From: a virus
DNA length: 50,699 nt
Virus record (IMG/VR): IMGVR_UViG_3300032931_000563
Span: 1 to 50,699 of that record
Strand: one strand, 5' to 3'
Shown: in pieces, positions 41,464 through 48,254 of the stretch
Position numbering within the stretch: position 1 is the first letter of the stretch
Layout of the letters: the number at the start of each line of letters is the position of its first letter
Notes under the pieces: model-generated
Told to the model about the DNA's origin: nothing
What the model saw: only the letters and a program-made list of their open reading frames with translations
Database searches by the model: none
Translations under genes and position numbers: made by a program

Positions 41464-41570
41464 TGGCTGGCGAGGCCGGACTCTCACCGGCGGATAGCCT
41501 GGTCTACCGCTCCCGCTATCAGGATGCGCGATAGTTTGCAACTCACCCGCGCTCTGCGCGCCTCTCGCCA
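41464..41570 (-). tRNA. tRNA-like gene with encoded CCA, anticodon unresolved
   Basis: Minus strand: 7-bp acceptor TGGCGAG/CTCGCCA, discriminator G, encoded CCA, and a perfect 5-bp T-stem GCCGG/CCGGC around a 7-base loop TGAGAGT placed directly before the acceptor strand. The 107-base length is long even for a tRNA with a large variable arm, the D-arm is degenerate, and the TTGCAAA loop (Cys-type GCA) has only three of five stem pairs. The T-loop also departs from TTC. It may be a divergent phage tRNA, a tRNA mimic, or a decayed gene. Confidence 0.42.
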
Positions 41571-41609
41571 GCCTATTGGATTAGCCCTAAAACGGGCATT
41601 GCAGTCAAA

Positions 41610-41738
41610 AGCACATCGACAGGCAGAACAGGCTTCCTCACGCGATGGTCTCAACTCGGCCCTTGCCTCTATGATCCCATGTACATTCTACACCTGTTCT
41701 TCTAAGCGAGGTGGCCACCCCGCCACTGTCGATGTGCT
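41610..41738. repeat. long nested inverted repeat, structured RNA candidate
   Basis: The outer 13-bp pair AGCACATCGACAG (41610-41622) and CTGTCGATGTGCT (41726-41738) is perfect; inside it AGAACAGG (41625-41632) pairs with CCTGTTCT (41693-41700), and GGTGGCCACC at about 41710-41719 is a palindrome. No gene occupies this stretch. On the minus strand a TTTT follows the outer stem. Nested pairing next to a tRNA-like element suggests a folded RNA or a protein-binding or recombination site. Confidence 0.5.
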
Positions 41739-41770
41739 CAAGATTGATGCCAAAGAACGGTGCTCCTGCC

Positions 41771-42217
41771 CTACTCAGGCGACGGGGTCAACTGCTTCGC
41801 GAGTAGTTCCGGGTTCTCATAGATGTTGCCAATCACCTCGAATAAGTACGCGGATCCCTCGCAGAGGCAGTACCCAGAACAACCTCGTCCCTTGATCTTC
41901 TCTTCGATAAACTCCCATCCGAATCTCACGTCAAGGGCATCCCAAACGACAATGCGCCTATCTGGGAAATTGTCAGCACCGTCGCCCCATCTGGAGACAC
42001 AACCAAAACAGTTCTCGTTATAGACGATGTCCCCCTCGTAGATGTCCTGGCCGTTCTTGTCCTTCAGGCCGGTGAACTGCATGACAATGATGTGTGGCTG
42101 ATAGACCAAAGAGACCCCCGTCCCGCTGCTGTCCCACATCACCGGCGATACCGCAAGCACGTCCACCTTGATCATCTCCACGCCGGACCACGCCCTGAAT
42201 CTAATCTCTCTTGCCAT
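41771..42217 (-). CDS. YopX-family protein (second copy)
   Basis: 148 aa. REIRFRAWSGVEMIKVDVLA, then MQFTGLKDKNGQDIYEGDIV, and the end YLFEVIGNIYENPELL are textbook YopX features. Beta-rich, unknown function. Starts 16 bases inside the previous gene. Compare the first copy at 39.5-39.9 kb, which shares only the signature region. Confidence 0.85.
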   Translation of the reverse strand: MAREIRFRAWSGVEMIKVDVLAVSPVMWDSSGTGVSLVYQPHIIVMQFTGLKDKNGQDIYEGDIVYNENCFGCVSRWGDGADNFPDRRIVVWDALDVRFGWEFIEEKIKGRGCSGYCLCEGSAYLFEVIGNIYENPELLAKQLTPSPE

Positions 42218-42581
42218 CGGGGGCCTCCTGCTTCTCGCCCTTGTCGAAGTCGAGCGCGGCTTGAATTGACACCAACACGGCGTTGAGTCCGCCCATGCTC
42301 CCATCCTTGTAGAACTCGTACACCTTCCCGATTTCCCGGTACTTGGCGAGCTTGGCCTGACGTAAATCCCTGATTGCCCGAAGTACATCGGTCCTTTGTT
42401 TCAGGATGTCACATTTCTCCTCCAGCTCCCTCATCCGCTTGTTCTTCTCGGCAAGGGCCTGTCGCTCGTGCTCTACGCCGTCTTCGTATCGAACGAAATC
42501 GCCTTCCAGAGCACTTTCCATCCATGCCGATCCGTCTCCGAAGGTGGACGTATGCAGATCGTATCGCTGAATCTCGCTCAT
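42201..42581 (-). CDS. coiled-coil protein, paralogue of the 43-kb gene
   Basis: 126 aa; the ATG overlaps the previous stop. MSEIQRYDLH, QALAEKNKRMRELEEKCDIL, AKLAKYREIGKVYEF and QAALDFDKGE correspond in order to segments of the 188-aa product at 42867-43433. The central coiled coil is shorter here. Probably a duplicate with an internal deletion. Function unknown. Confidence 0.62.
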   Translation of the reverse strand: MSEIQRYDLHTSTFGDGSAWMESALEGDFVRYEDGVEHERQALAEKNKRMRELEEKCDILKQRTDVLRAIRDLRQAKLAKYREIGKVYEFYKDGSMGGLNAVLVSIQAALDFDKGEKQEAPDGKRD

Positions 42582-42883
42582 TTCGGTTCCTCCAGTCTCG
42601 CGGCCTCTTCTGCCACAAACCGTTCGTGCCGGATACTCTCTGTTTCCTCTGTCGTCTTGCCTCTCAACTGTTGTCCGAACTCGAAGGACTTTTCCCAGCC
42701 CAAATCCGAGTTCTTCATGGCCGTGTTGCACTCAGGATGCTGACGCGAATTATTGAACTGGCCGTCAAACGTGTATTTGCGCAGGATGCAGGACTCGCCC
42801 ACCTCGATGGCTTCACCGCACCATTCGCAGGAATGCCGCTTACGCAACTTGACGACACGGCCATCGTCAATGTTCTCGTACAT
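42578..42883 (-). CDS. zinc-binding phage protein
   Basis: 101 aa behind GGGGAGGATTGTG. RKRHSCEWCGEAIEVGESCI, then YTFDGQFNNSRQHPECNTAM matches a known small phage protein type with one CxxC and a distal HPEC zinc ligand set. A helical acidic C-terminus follows. Unknown function. Lies between the two coiled-coil paralogues. Confidence 0.65.
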   Translation of the reverse strand: MYENIDDGRVVKLRKRHSCEWCGEAIEVGESCILRKYTFDGQFNNSRQHPECNTAMKNSDLGWEKSFEFGQQLRGKTTEETESIRHERFVAEEAARLEEPK

Positions 42884-43433
42884 CACAATCCTCCCCTCTC
42901 GCCGCCTTGTCGAAGTCGAGGGCAGCATGTAGTTTATCCAGCACATCTTGTGGTCGAATATCGTCACTCTCGATCCACTCCAAAGCTGAACCTGTCGCCT
43001 CCCTGTACTTGGCGAGCTTGGCCTCCAGTTCCTTGATCCGTGTCTGTGACTTCGCGTGCAGATCGAATGCCAGTTCGGCATCGTGATGATGCGAGCGGAG
43101 TGCCGAATTCTCTGCCTCCAGGTCCGCGATCCGCTCATCTCTTCGGCTCAATTCTGTAACAAGCATCGCAGATGTATTCTCTGCCTGTTGAACCCGTTTC
43201 CAAAAGTTATTTTGTTCGGCCTCCAGTTCCGTGATCCGCCGGTCTTTCTCGGCAAGGGCCTGCTCCATCATCGTGACGGCCCCAAAGAGAACGTATTCTC
43301 CATTCTGACATTCTCGAACCACCGGGACGCCGTGTATGGAACGTTCAATTCGTGTCTTTTCGTTGGCTGGACCACACCATTCAAATGCTATCTCGCCTGC
43401 TGATCGTGGCCTGTATCTCTTGATCTCGCTCAT
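42867..43433 (-). CDS. long coiled-coil protein
   Basis: 188 aa. MSEIKRYRPRS start, then EQALAEKDRRITELEAEQNN, RIADLEAENSALRSHHHDAE and RIKELEAKLAKYREATG are heptad-rich; the end is DKLHAALDFDKAARGEDC. Such proteins are common in phage early regions. Its start region is duplicated in tandem (17 bases), leaving a six-codon MSEIKR reading frame that ends in ATGA on this ATG. Paralogue of the 42201-42581 gene. Confidence 0.65.
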   Translation of the reverse strand: MSEIKRYRPRSAGEIAFEWCGPANEKTRIERSIHGVPVVRECQNGEYVLFGAVTMMEQALAEKDRRITELEAEQNNFWKRVQQAENTSAMLVTELSRRDERIADLEAENSALRSHHHDAELAFDLHAKSQTRIKELEAKLAKYREATGSALEWIESDDIRPQDVLDKLHAALDFDKAARGEDCDVREH

Positions 43434-43456
43434 CTCTTGATCTCGCTCATCTCTTG
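43415..43456 (-). repeat. 17-base tandem repeat over the start codon
   Basis: Two perfect copies of the 17-base unit ATCTCTTGATCTCGCTC (43415-43431, 43432-43448) and a partial third. Each copy carries an ATG on the minus strand. The upstream ATG gives the six-residue MSEIKR, whose TGA overlaps the real ATG, so translation may re-initiate. Confidence 0.75.
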
Positions 43457-43477
43457 CAGGGCCGTCGTAGGCTCGAA

Positions 43478-43518
43478 GGTGGGACCCGTGTGATTGGATG
43501 GGTTTCACAGGTCCCACC
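43478..43518 (-). other. hairpin in the leader of the coiled-coil gene
   Basis: GGTGGGACC and GGTCCCACC (43478-43486 with 43510-43518) make a perfect 9-bp stem with a 23-base loop, about 45 bases before the coiled-coil gene. No T-tract follows. Similar G/C hairpins precede several other early genes. Confidence 0.5.
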
Positions 43519-43714
43519 CTCCGTCCATGACCAATCCAGCCGCAATCCGTTGCGGCACACAATACCCGCGTCCGACGAGGACACGGTTCTCCACAATGGA
43601 CCCCGGCGCATCATGTTGCACCATTTTGCGCGCGCGCGCAAAGTGGTCGCGCTGGGGTCTGGAATCGACGTCCTGTGCGGACGTCTTGGAGGAGGACATA
43701 GAATAACGGGCCAT
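43505..43714 (-). CDS. doubtful small gene with DHFARAR motif
   Basis: 69 aa. No strong ribosome site. It includes DSRPQRDHFARARKM, encoded by the same 24 bases that encode DDHFARAR at 36.0 kb. The C-terminal part (VGRGYCVPQRIAAGLVMDG) could be folded. Kept because the motif recurs in the same frame; it may instead be non-coding leader DNA. Confidence 0.3.
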   Translation of the reverse strand: MARYSMSSSKTSAQDVDSRPQRDHFARARKMVQHDAPGSIVENRVLVGRGYCVPQRIAAGLVMDGGWDL

Positions 43715-43776
43715 CCGTAGCCAACGGTTCATCCTTGTACACGTTGCGGAGCGGAGTGAAATTCTGAATGAAGAAT

Positions 43777-43894
43777 AGGGCCGCCGGAGAGGCAGGTCAT
43801 GATGCTGAATCAGAGAAGACTTCAGGCGGCCCTTGAATTGTCGCGGCCGGGCTGAGTATCTACCGTCAAGGAGATGAATCAGGAGGCCCGGCCG
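43777..43894. repeat. two consecutive inverted repeats upstream of the broken GIY-YIG gene
   Basis: AGGGCCGCC (43777-43785) pairs with GGCGGCCCT (43825-43833), and CGGCCGGGC (43844-43852) with GCCCGGCCG (43886-43894); both 9-bp stems are perfect. The rest of 43715-44063 has no convincing gene. AT-rich DNA with TTGACG and TATGAT-like boxes follows toward 44060 and could be a rightward promoter. Confidence 0.5.
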
Positions 43895-44063
43895 TTCGTT
43901 GGTTCGTTTATAATGATGAGTCATCTTCATGTCCTTGACGGAATTCACTTATCTTTGACTCTGATCATATTATTCGGCATTCGAGGCCCGTTGTCAATAG
44001 GGAAAAATCCCAGATTCGCAAATTTATTTTGCCATCTGTTTTCAGGTATGATATCCTTCTTGA

Positions 44064-44518
44064 ATGATTGGATACGTCTACGTAATTCATTAGGAATGGC
44101 AAACGACCTACGATCTCGCCTGCGTTCTTTGCAACTGGCATCGCCTTTTCGACTCTCGGTGTACAAAAAGATACTGGTTGATGATCCCCTGCGAGTAGAG
44201 AAAAATCTCCACGTTCAGATGCGACAATACTGTGAACGCAACGAGTGGTTCAGGCTCGACCATGCTGCACTTGATGTCCTGGAGGAAGCATTCACCAAAA
44301 TAGAGCCACATATTGGGCGTCATCCTGATGATGTACCAAGAAATCTAAAACTTGTGCCGAGAGAAACTGAAAGTTCACCCAGAACAGTTGAGGAATCACT
44401 TGCCAACCACTCGGCCGAAGTGGAAACGAGAATGAAAAGATACTCTGTTGGCTCTCACCTCACACCTTCTTACATTAAGGCCAAACTGAGAGTGGCCAGA
44501 TTACTTGCAGCAAGATAG
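44064..44518 (+). pseudogene. broken GIY-YIG (MUG113/T5orf172-type) nuclease gene
   Basis: On the opposite strand to its neighbours. An ATG at 44064 opens MIGYVYVIH, the usual first strand of GIY-YIG proteins, then hits TAG. The family continues in another frame two bases later: GMANDLRSRLRSLQLASPF, then VEKNLHVQMRQYCERNEWFR. The roughly ten residues that should link the two, with the Y-x-I-G motif, are missing. The C-terminal part (HLTPSYIKAKLRVARLL) is helical. A deletion has probably inactivated it, or a downstream start (ATG 44096) makes a truncated product. Confidence 0.55.
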
Positions 44519-44520
44519 TG

Positions 44521-44703
44521 TCATTTGTCCGATCCTGGCTTGGCAAGCGCCTCCATCCCGGCCTTTAGGACGTGTGACGTGAACTTGGTCAGGCTCATCA
44601 TTACCCGGTTCTCGACCACGTAGCGTAGCCATGCCTTGCGGAGATCCACGTGAGTCTCAGGTTCGATGGAGATCATCCTGCGGGGTTTATCGTACATGCT
44701 CAT
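44521..44703 (-). CDS. ribbon-helix-helix-like small protein
   Basis: 60 aa behind AAGGAGAATG. RRMISIEPETHVDLRKAWL, then LTKFTSHVLKAGMEALAKPG has the strand-helix-helix layout and spacing of small ribbon-helix-helix regulators (I-x-I-x-P-E near the start, GMEAL near the end). It may bind one of the palindromes in the early region; target unknown. Confidence 0.6.
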   Translation of the reverse strand: MSMYDKPRRMISIEPETHVDLRKAWLRYVVENRVMMSLTKFTSHVLKAGMEALAKPGSDK

Positions 44704-44720
44704 TCTCCTTGTGCTCCGGT

Positions 44721-44972
44721 TCAGGTTTCAGACTTCATGGGAAAATAGTCACGACACCCTTTTTTGAGGTTCCACGTACAGCTATGACTGATATTGTGGA
44801 CGCACAGAGCACAATCGTAACACTCTCCAGACTCATTCATTTCAGCCATAGCTCTCAATCGACGGACCAACGACTTGTTGACCATATTCTCAGCAATCTT
44901 GTCCGCCAACCATTGCTTACCTTCAAGGGTCTTGAGCCATGCTTGCCTTTGTTTTTTCGAACGGTGGTACAT
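44721..44972 (-). CDS. Cys-rich small protein
   Basis: 83 aa from ATG with AGGTCCTC upstream. Helical, basic N-terminal half (SKKQRQAWLKTLEGKQWLAD, IAENMVNKSLVRRLRAMAE), then CYDCALCVHNISHSCTWNLK and GCRDYFPMKSET with five Cys as metal or disulfide ligands. Unknown family. Confidence 0.55.
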   Translation of the reverse strand: MYHRSKKQRQAWLKTLEGKQWLADKIAENMVNKSLVRRLRAMAEMNESGECYDCALCVHNISHSCTWNLKKGCRDYFPMKSET

Positions 44973-44993
44973 GAGGACCTTTTTTGATTGTCT

Positions 44994-45575
44994 TCATAGA
45001 TCGCCATCTGCGCAGAGGAACTCTTTTCCCCTGGGCACTCTCTCTTGGAGCCTACCAAGACTATAATACGAGCTATTGCTCTTGTGCAGGTTTTGGTCTG
45101 AGAAGTAGGTGGGCTGACCTAATGGGATTACTTCGGCCGAATTCCACGGCCCTGCGCAATCTACAGTATGTGCCTCTTGTCGGTGGTCGCAGAGTTGGCA
45201 GGCGTTGCCACCGGTTTTGTGACTGCGTCTCAGTGAGCCCCCTGATTTCGGCACGTAGCCGTGGCTTAGCCGTGGCATCCATACCCAGTTCGCTCGTTCG
45301 CAGTCTGACTGTATCACTCCAGTCGTGCAGCACCTTTTTACCGCATGAAGCCTGCAAGTGCGGAGGGAAAGGGTCTGTAGCCCATAACCCGGAAGAATAT
45401 GTAACGCCTCTTGAAAGAGGACAGGTGAGCGGGCGCAAAAAGAAGGACGCGAATGGATACCGGCGAAGGTGTTTTCTCGCGCCCTTGCTTTTTGTACCAA
45501 GTTGTCTATGTTCGCCGTTATCCATGGCTGCATCATAGACGGCCCGCCCACCATGTCAAGAGTGATTTTCGTCAT
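44994..45575 (-). CDS. uncertain open frame, Cys-rich
   Basis: About 193 aa. The ATG lies inside the 3' end of the 56-aa gene. The first 40 residues (DMVGGPSMMQPWITANIDNL) look plausible; the rest is Cys/His/Ser-rich without a clear fold (NACQLCDHRQEAHTVDC). Two other frames of this 580-base stretch are also open, so coding is not secure. It may be a fast-evolving gene or partly non-coding. Confidence 0.3.
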   Translation of the reverse strand: MTKITLDMVGGPSMMQPWITANIDNLVQKARARENTFAGIHSRPSFCARSPVLFQEALHILPGYGLQTLSLRTCRLHAVKRCCTTGVIQSDCERANWVWMPRLSHGYVPKSGGSLRRSHKTGGNACQLCDHRQEAHTVDCAGPWNSAEVIPLGQPTYFSDQNLHKSNSSYYSLGRLQERVPRGKEFLCADGDL

Positions 45576-45726
45576 TTTGCACATTTTCTTTCAGGGAGAG
45601 CAGTTCCTGCCCGTCCAGGTCGTGCCCTTCTCGGGCGGCGTTGATCTTTTCGAGCCATAGGTCGGCTTTCTCTTCGGTCAGCCGGCCATCCTCGACCATT
45701 GCGGCTATGCGCTTTGCGAGGCCCAT
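45556..45726 (-). CDS. 56-aa helical protein
   Basis: ATG behind GAAAGGACTCACG. GLAKRIAAMVEDGRLTEEKA, then DLWLEKINAAREGHDLDGQE and a charged end form two helices. Follows the lysozyme-like gene by 11 bases. Unknown function. Confidence 0.58.
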   Translation of the reverse strand: MGLAKRIAAMVEDGRLTEEKADLWLEKINAAREGHDLDGQELLSLKENVQNDENHS

Positions 45727-45737
45727 CGTGAGTCCTT

Positions 45738-46109
45738 TCACTTCATTGCGGCCTTGACCTTTTGCCAGTATGCCAGTGTCGATGCCTTCTTTGCCCCCCG
45801 GCGCCCGCCACCATTATGGCAGCGCGCCCATTGCTCTGGAGTCCCGTTCGGGAAGTAGTGCAGCAGATAGGCTCTGACCACCTGGCGGGCCTTGACCTGG
45901 TCGCGGGCATCGGAGTACGGCCACTTCACGCGCAAGAACCGCGTGCCGTCCTGCCAGTAGGCTCGGTGAATCTGGTATGGCCCGATTGCCTTCCCGCCGT
46001 CTCCGTCGCGCTTGTCTTGGCCGCAACGGGACTCTACGTAGTGGATGGCGTCGAGCGTTCGTTCCATAGGCGTGCTGCACACGATCAGTGTCGCCAGTAG
46101 GGTCAGCAT
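45738..46109 (-). CDS. secreted lysozyme-like peptidoglycan hydrolase
   Basis: 123 aa. A signal or signal-anchor segment (LTLLATLIVCS) precedes DAIHYVESRCGQDKRDGDGG, KAIGPYQIHRAYWQDGTRFL, and WARCHNGGGRRGAKKASTLAY. Glu in YVES is the likely catalytic acid; this layout is that of small lysozyme-like domains common in PVC-group bacteria and their phages. Export by Sec would let it act without a canonical holin. The C-terminus is basic. A lysis function is likely but may also be cell-wall passage. Confidence 0.72.
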   Translation of the reverse strand: MLTLLATLIVCSTPMERTLDAIHYVESRCGQDKRDGDGGKAIGPYQIHRAYWQDGTRFLRVKWPYSDARDQVKARQVVRAYLLHYFPNGTPEQWARCHNGGGRRGAKKASTLAYWQKVKAAMK

Positions 46110-46120
46110 GGTTCATTCTC

Positions 46121-46396
46121 CTACTTCGGCGCGGCTTTGGCGAGGACGGCTAAGGCTTGCTCGATATCGCGTTGTCCGCGCTCGGACTCAAAATGTGGAT
46201 ATTTTTCTTGTGCGTGTTCGACCAGTACACGCAACGCTTTCAGCAGGTCCGGCGAGGAGGAGATCAATTCCCCATTCGCTTCTGCAACGCCTTTTTTGCT
46301 CTTCGCCCATAGGGTCGCGATGATGGTGTTCCCAGCCTTGATTTGTGAGCCGACCCGTTTCCATGTTCCGTGTGTGTGCTCTGCTTTCGTTGCCAT
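46121..46396 (-). CDS. small phage protein of the LLKAL type, paralogue
   Basis: 91 aa from ATG behind GGAGAATGAAC. MATKAEHT start, then ANGELISSSPDLLKALRVLV and IEQALAVLAKAAPK are the usual features of a family of very small phage proteins of unknown function. Its first 8 codons and leader are nearly identical to those of the gene at 46642-46977. Confidence 0.62.
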   Translation of the reverse strand: MATKAEHTHGTWKRVGSQIKAGNTIIATLWAKSKKGVAEANGELISSSPDLLKALRVLVEHAQEKYPHFESERGQRDIEQALAVLAKAAPK

Positions 46397-46431
46397 GTTC
46401 ATTCTCCATTCTGCCCCACGCGGGGGGCGAG

Positions 46432-46638
46432 TTAAGCCGTGATTCGATACTCAACCCACGATACGCCGTCGTTCAGAGCCCCACAGAGCTTGTGGGCTGC
46501 ACGGGGTCCCTCCGTGGCAAACTTGACGTACAAACCATTGCCACTATTCCATGCGACTGCATAGGCCGTCGAGCCATCGGACAGGGTCTCCGTAATCACA
46601 TCCGCGCTCCAGTTAATACCTACTGTTTTCGTTGCCAT
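46432..46638 (-). CDS. small beta-rich protein
   Basis: 68 aa behind GAAGGAGTAACCT. MATKTVGINWSADVITETLS, then AYAVAWNSGNGLYVKFATEG and ALNDGVSWVEYRITA are strand-rich. It too begins with MATK, as do both flanking genes. Unknown function. Confidence 0.58.
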   Translation of the reverse strand: MATKTVGINWSADVITETLSDGSTAYAVAWNSGNGLYVKFATEGPRAAHKLCGALNDGVSWVEYRITA

Positions 46639-46641
46639 AGG

Positions 46642-46977
46642 TTACTCCTTCTCGGCTTTGGCGAGGACGGCGCGAGCGAGCAACGGGGCGTCATTGATGA
46701 TCATGTAATCTGCACACGGGATGTGCGCGATACCGGGTATCAACTGCTCGTATGCCCGCAGGAGGGCTCTGCACGTTTTCACCAGCTCATCATGCAGGGT
46801 GCAGGCGAGGACGATCTTTGGGAATCGCTCCATGATATCCTTTGCGCCTTCGTGCTTCCCATCCTCCGTCCCCTTCTCGTCAAGTCCTTCGTACCAGCCC
46901 CGTACCCATGCGCGCATGAGTGCTTTGCGAAAGTCCAAGTCAGGATTGATCGGTGTGTGCTCTGCTTTCGTTGCCAT
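46642..46977 (-). CDS. small phage protein, MATKAEHT paralogue
   Basis: 111 aa. MATKAEHTPINPDLDFRKA, then RGWYEGLDEKGTEDGKHEGA, CTLHDELVKTCRALLRAYEQ and LARAVLAKAEKE. The first and last segments are shared with the 46121-46396 gene; the middle differs, so duplication plus recombination is likely. Function unknown. Confidence 0.6.
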   Translation of the reverse strand: MATKAEHTPINPDLDFRKALMRAWVRGWYEGLDEKGTEDGKHEGAKDIMERFPKIVLACTLHDELVKTCRALLRAYEQLIPGIAHIPCADYMIINDAPLLARAVLAKAEKE

Positions 46978-46979
46978 GT

Positions 46980-47159
46980 TTATTCTCCAGTCAAAAGGTT
47001 TTTCCCTGTTGGATGGACTTGATTTCCTCCACCAGCGTGAGACCGGCCTGAGAATTCAGCCGGCACATCTCGGCACAGGCGTTCACCCTTGTCTCCAGCC
47101 GGCAGCATTGCAGGGTCAGTTGGATTACGAATCATCCACACAATTGCGATCTTTCTCAT
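46980..47159 (-). CDS. doubtful 59-aa gene
   Basis: ATG behind GGAGAATGAAAC, with a GC hairpin upstream as for its neighbours. MRKIAIVWMIRNPTDPAMLP looks plausible, the rest (GRSHAGGGNQVHP) less so. An alternative frame (VNACAEMCRLNSQAGLTLVE) has better heptads but no start codon. A frameshift may have split a single small coiled-coil gene. Confidence 0.33.
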   Translation of the reverse strand: MRKIAIVWMIRNPTDPAMLPAGDKGERLCRDVPAEFSGRSHAGGGNQVHPTGKNLLTGE

Positions 47160-47226
47160 GTTTCATTCTCCAGTCTGCCCCACGCGGGGGCGGGGAGCCA
47201 GCGCCCTTGCGGACGCGGGGTTAAGC

Positions 47227-47409
47227 CTATTTGTCGTCATCCGAGCGAGAGCCAATCTCATCTTTGAGAGCCAAGATGTCCGAGAGTGGGGCCTCCGTAT
47301 CAATCAGGTCCATAAGACGCGCCTGCAATTGCTCAGAGTCATCCTCTTCAAAGATGTCGCCTAACGTGGAGGCTACTTCGATCCAATACTCCGCCTCCTC
47401 ACGGCTCAA
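47227..47409 (-). CDS. 60-aa acidic helical protein
   Basis: TTG start overlapping the previous TGA (TTGA). SREEAEYWIEVASTLGDIFE, then LQARLMDLIDTEAPLSDILA and LKDEIGSRSDDDK. Strongly acidic and helical, like small DNA mimics or antirestriction proteins in size and charge only. Function unknown. Confidence 0.5.
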   Translation of the reverse strand: MSREEAEYWIEVASTLGDIFEEDDSEQLQARLMDLIDTEAPLSDILALKDEIGSRSDDDK

Positions 47410-47492
47410 AATATCATCGTGTTTGCGATATCAAATCGGTTGTGGACCGGGTGATATCCGCCATCCGTGTATCCATCGATTTTGTCATCCAT
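47406..47492 (-). CDS. 28-aa peptide, doubtful
   Basis: MDDKIDGYTDGGYHPVHN, then RFDIANTMIF. Its ATG lies in the last codons of a 14-codon frame (MAKTHTKKEHWADG, from 47529), and its stop overlaps the next start. The chain of overlaps is the only support; it may be a remnant of a larger split gene. Confidence 0.3.
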   Translation of the reverse strand: MDDKIDGYTDGGYHPVHNRFDIANTMIF

Positions 47493-47581
47493 CAGCCCAG
47501 TGCTCTTTTTTTGTGTGTGTCTTTGCCATCGCTTAACCCCTTTCAAGGTGCCCCGCCGCCGGAGCTGTTTCTATTCGCATC

Positions 47582-47836
47582 CTATTCGCACGCAGCCTTG
47601 TACGCCGCCTCCGCCTCAGCCTCGATCAGATCGGCCTTGGCGCGGTTCTCGGCGGCCAATGCCTCACACTTCTGCGCGTTGGTCAGGCAGATTTCCTCCT
47701 GGCCCTCATAGGCCGGCTTTCCTGCCTGCCGGCGGTAGGCTTGGGCCTGCTCCTGCTGGTGCACGGCGCGGGTGCGGAGCCCGGCCGCCTCCAGCCTTGC
47801 CCGTGCGAGTGTGACTTTCGGATCGTTCATTTCCAT
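47582..47836 (-). CDS. 84-aa helical protein
   Basis: The ATG used here has AAAGGGCAGGACA upstream; a second ATG lies two codons on. KVTLARARLEAAGLRTRAVH, then EQAQAYRRQAGKPAYEGQEE and EALAAENRAKADLIEAEAEA are Ala/Glu/Arg-rich helices with one Cys in the middle and one near the end. Coiled coil likely. Function unknown. Confidence 0.6.
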   Translation of the reverse strand: MEMNDPKVTLARARLEAAGLRTRAVHQQEQAQAYRRQAGKPAYEGQEEICLTNAQKCEALAAENRAKADLIEAEAEAAYKAACE

Positions 47837-47933
47837 TGTCCTGCCCTTTCAGTTTTGGGGTCAGTCGGCCAATCTGCGGCCTCGTCAGCGGTGGCACTAC
47901 CACCGGACGCTCCAGGCAAGGAGCGTTTCGGCC

Positions 47934-48227
47934 TTACGGAAATCGGATTTCTCCGAACCCAAATCCAATGTGTCCGATCTCGTCGGACTTCTGTTGTCTG
48001 TGCATTTCCGCAGCTACGGCGCGAGCGACTTTAATGGAGCAAGTGACGATGCGTCTATACGACGTGTCTCCGAATTCGCGTCGGCAATCCATTGCGTCCT
48101 GGATGTGTTCGACGATCCAATCTCGGATTGCGGGAGCGTTCTTGGTTGCGGTCCCAGTCTTGCAGTAGTCCCAGGGCCAGGACATTCCGACAACAGCATC
48201 CCAAGCTTCATCGTGTGTGAGTCTCAT
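47934..48227 (-). CDS. first gene of the leftward operon, unknown
   Basis: 97 aa. THDEAWDAVVGMSWPWDYCK, then APAIRDWIVEHIQDAMDCRR, SYRRIVTCSIKVARAVAAEM and HIGFGFGEIRFP. Mostly helical. It is the first gene behind the leftward promoter, so it is expected early in infection and could be a host-takeover protein; nothing in the sequence names it. Confidence 0.58.
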   Translation of the reverse strand: MRLTHDEAWDAVVGMSWPWDYCKTGTATKNAPAIRDWIVEHIQDAMDCRREFGDTSYRRIVTCSIKVARAVAAEMHRQQKSDEIGHIGFGFGEIRFP

Positions 48228-48254
48228 TGTCCAACTCTCTTTCTCCCCTGTGCG

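Noticed and set aside
41425-41895. 156-aa plus frame over the tRNA-like and inverted-repeat region
   Set aside because: It crosses two genes on the other strand and the structured region; no family features.
44984-45538. 184-aa plus frame
   Set aside because: No ribosome site, Cys/Arg/Ser-rich composition, and lies against the direction of the operon; two other frames are open too. Coding in this stretch is not secure on either strand.
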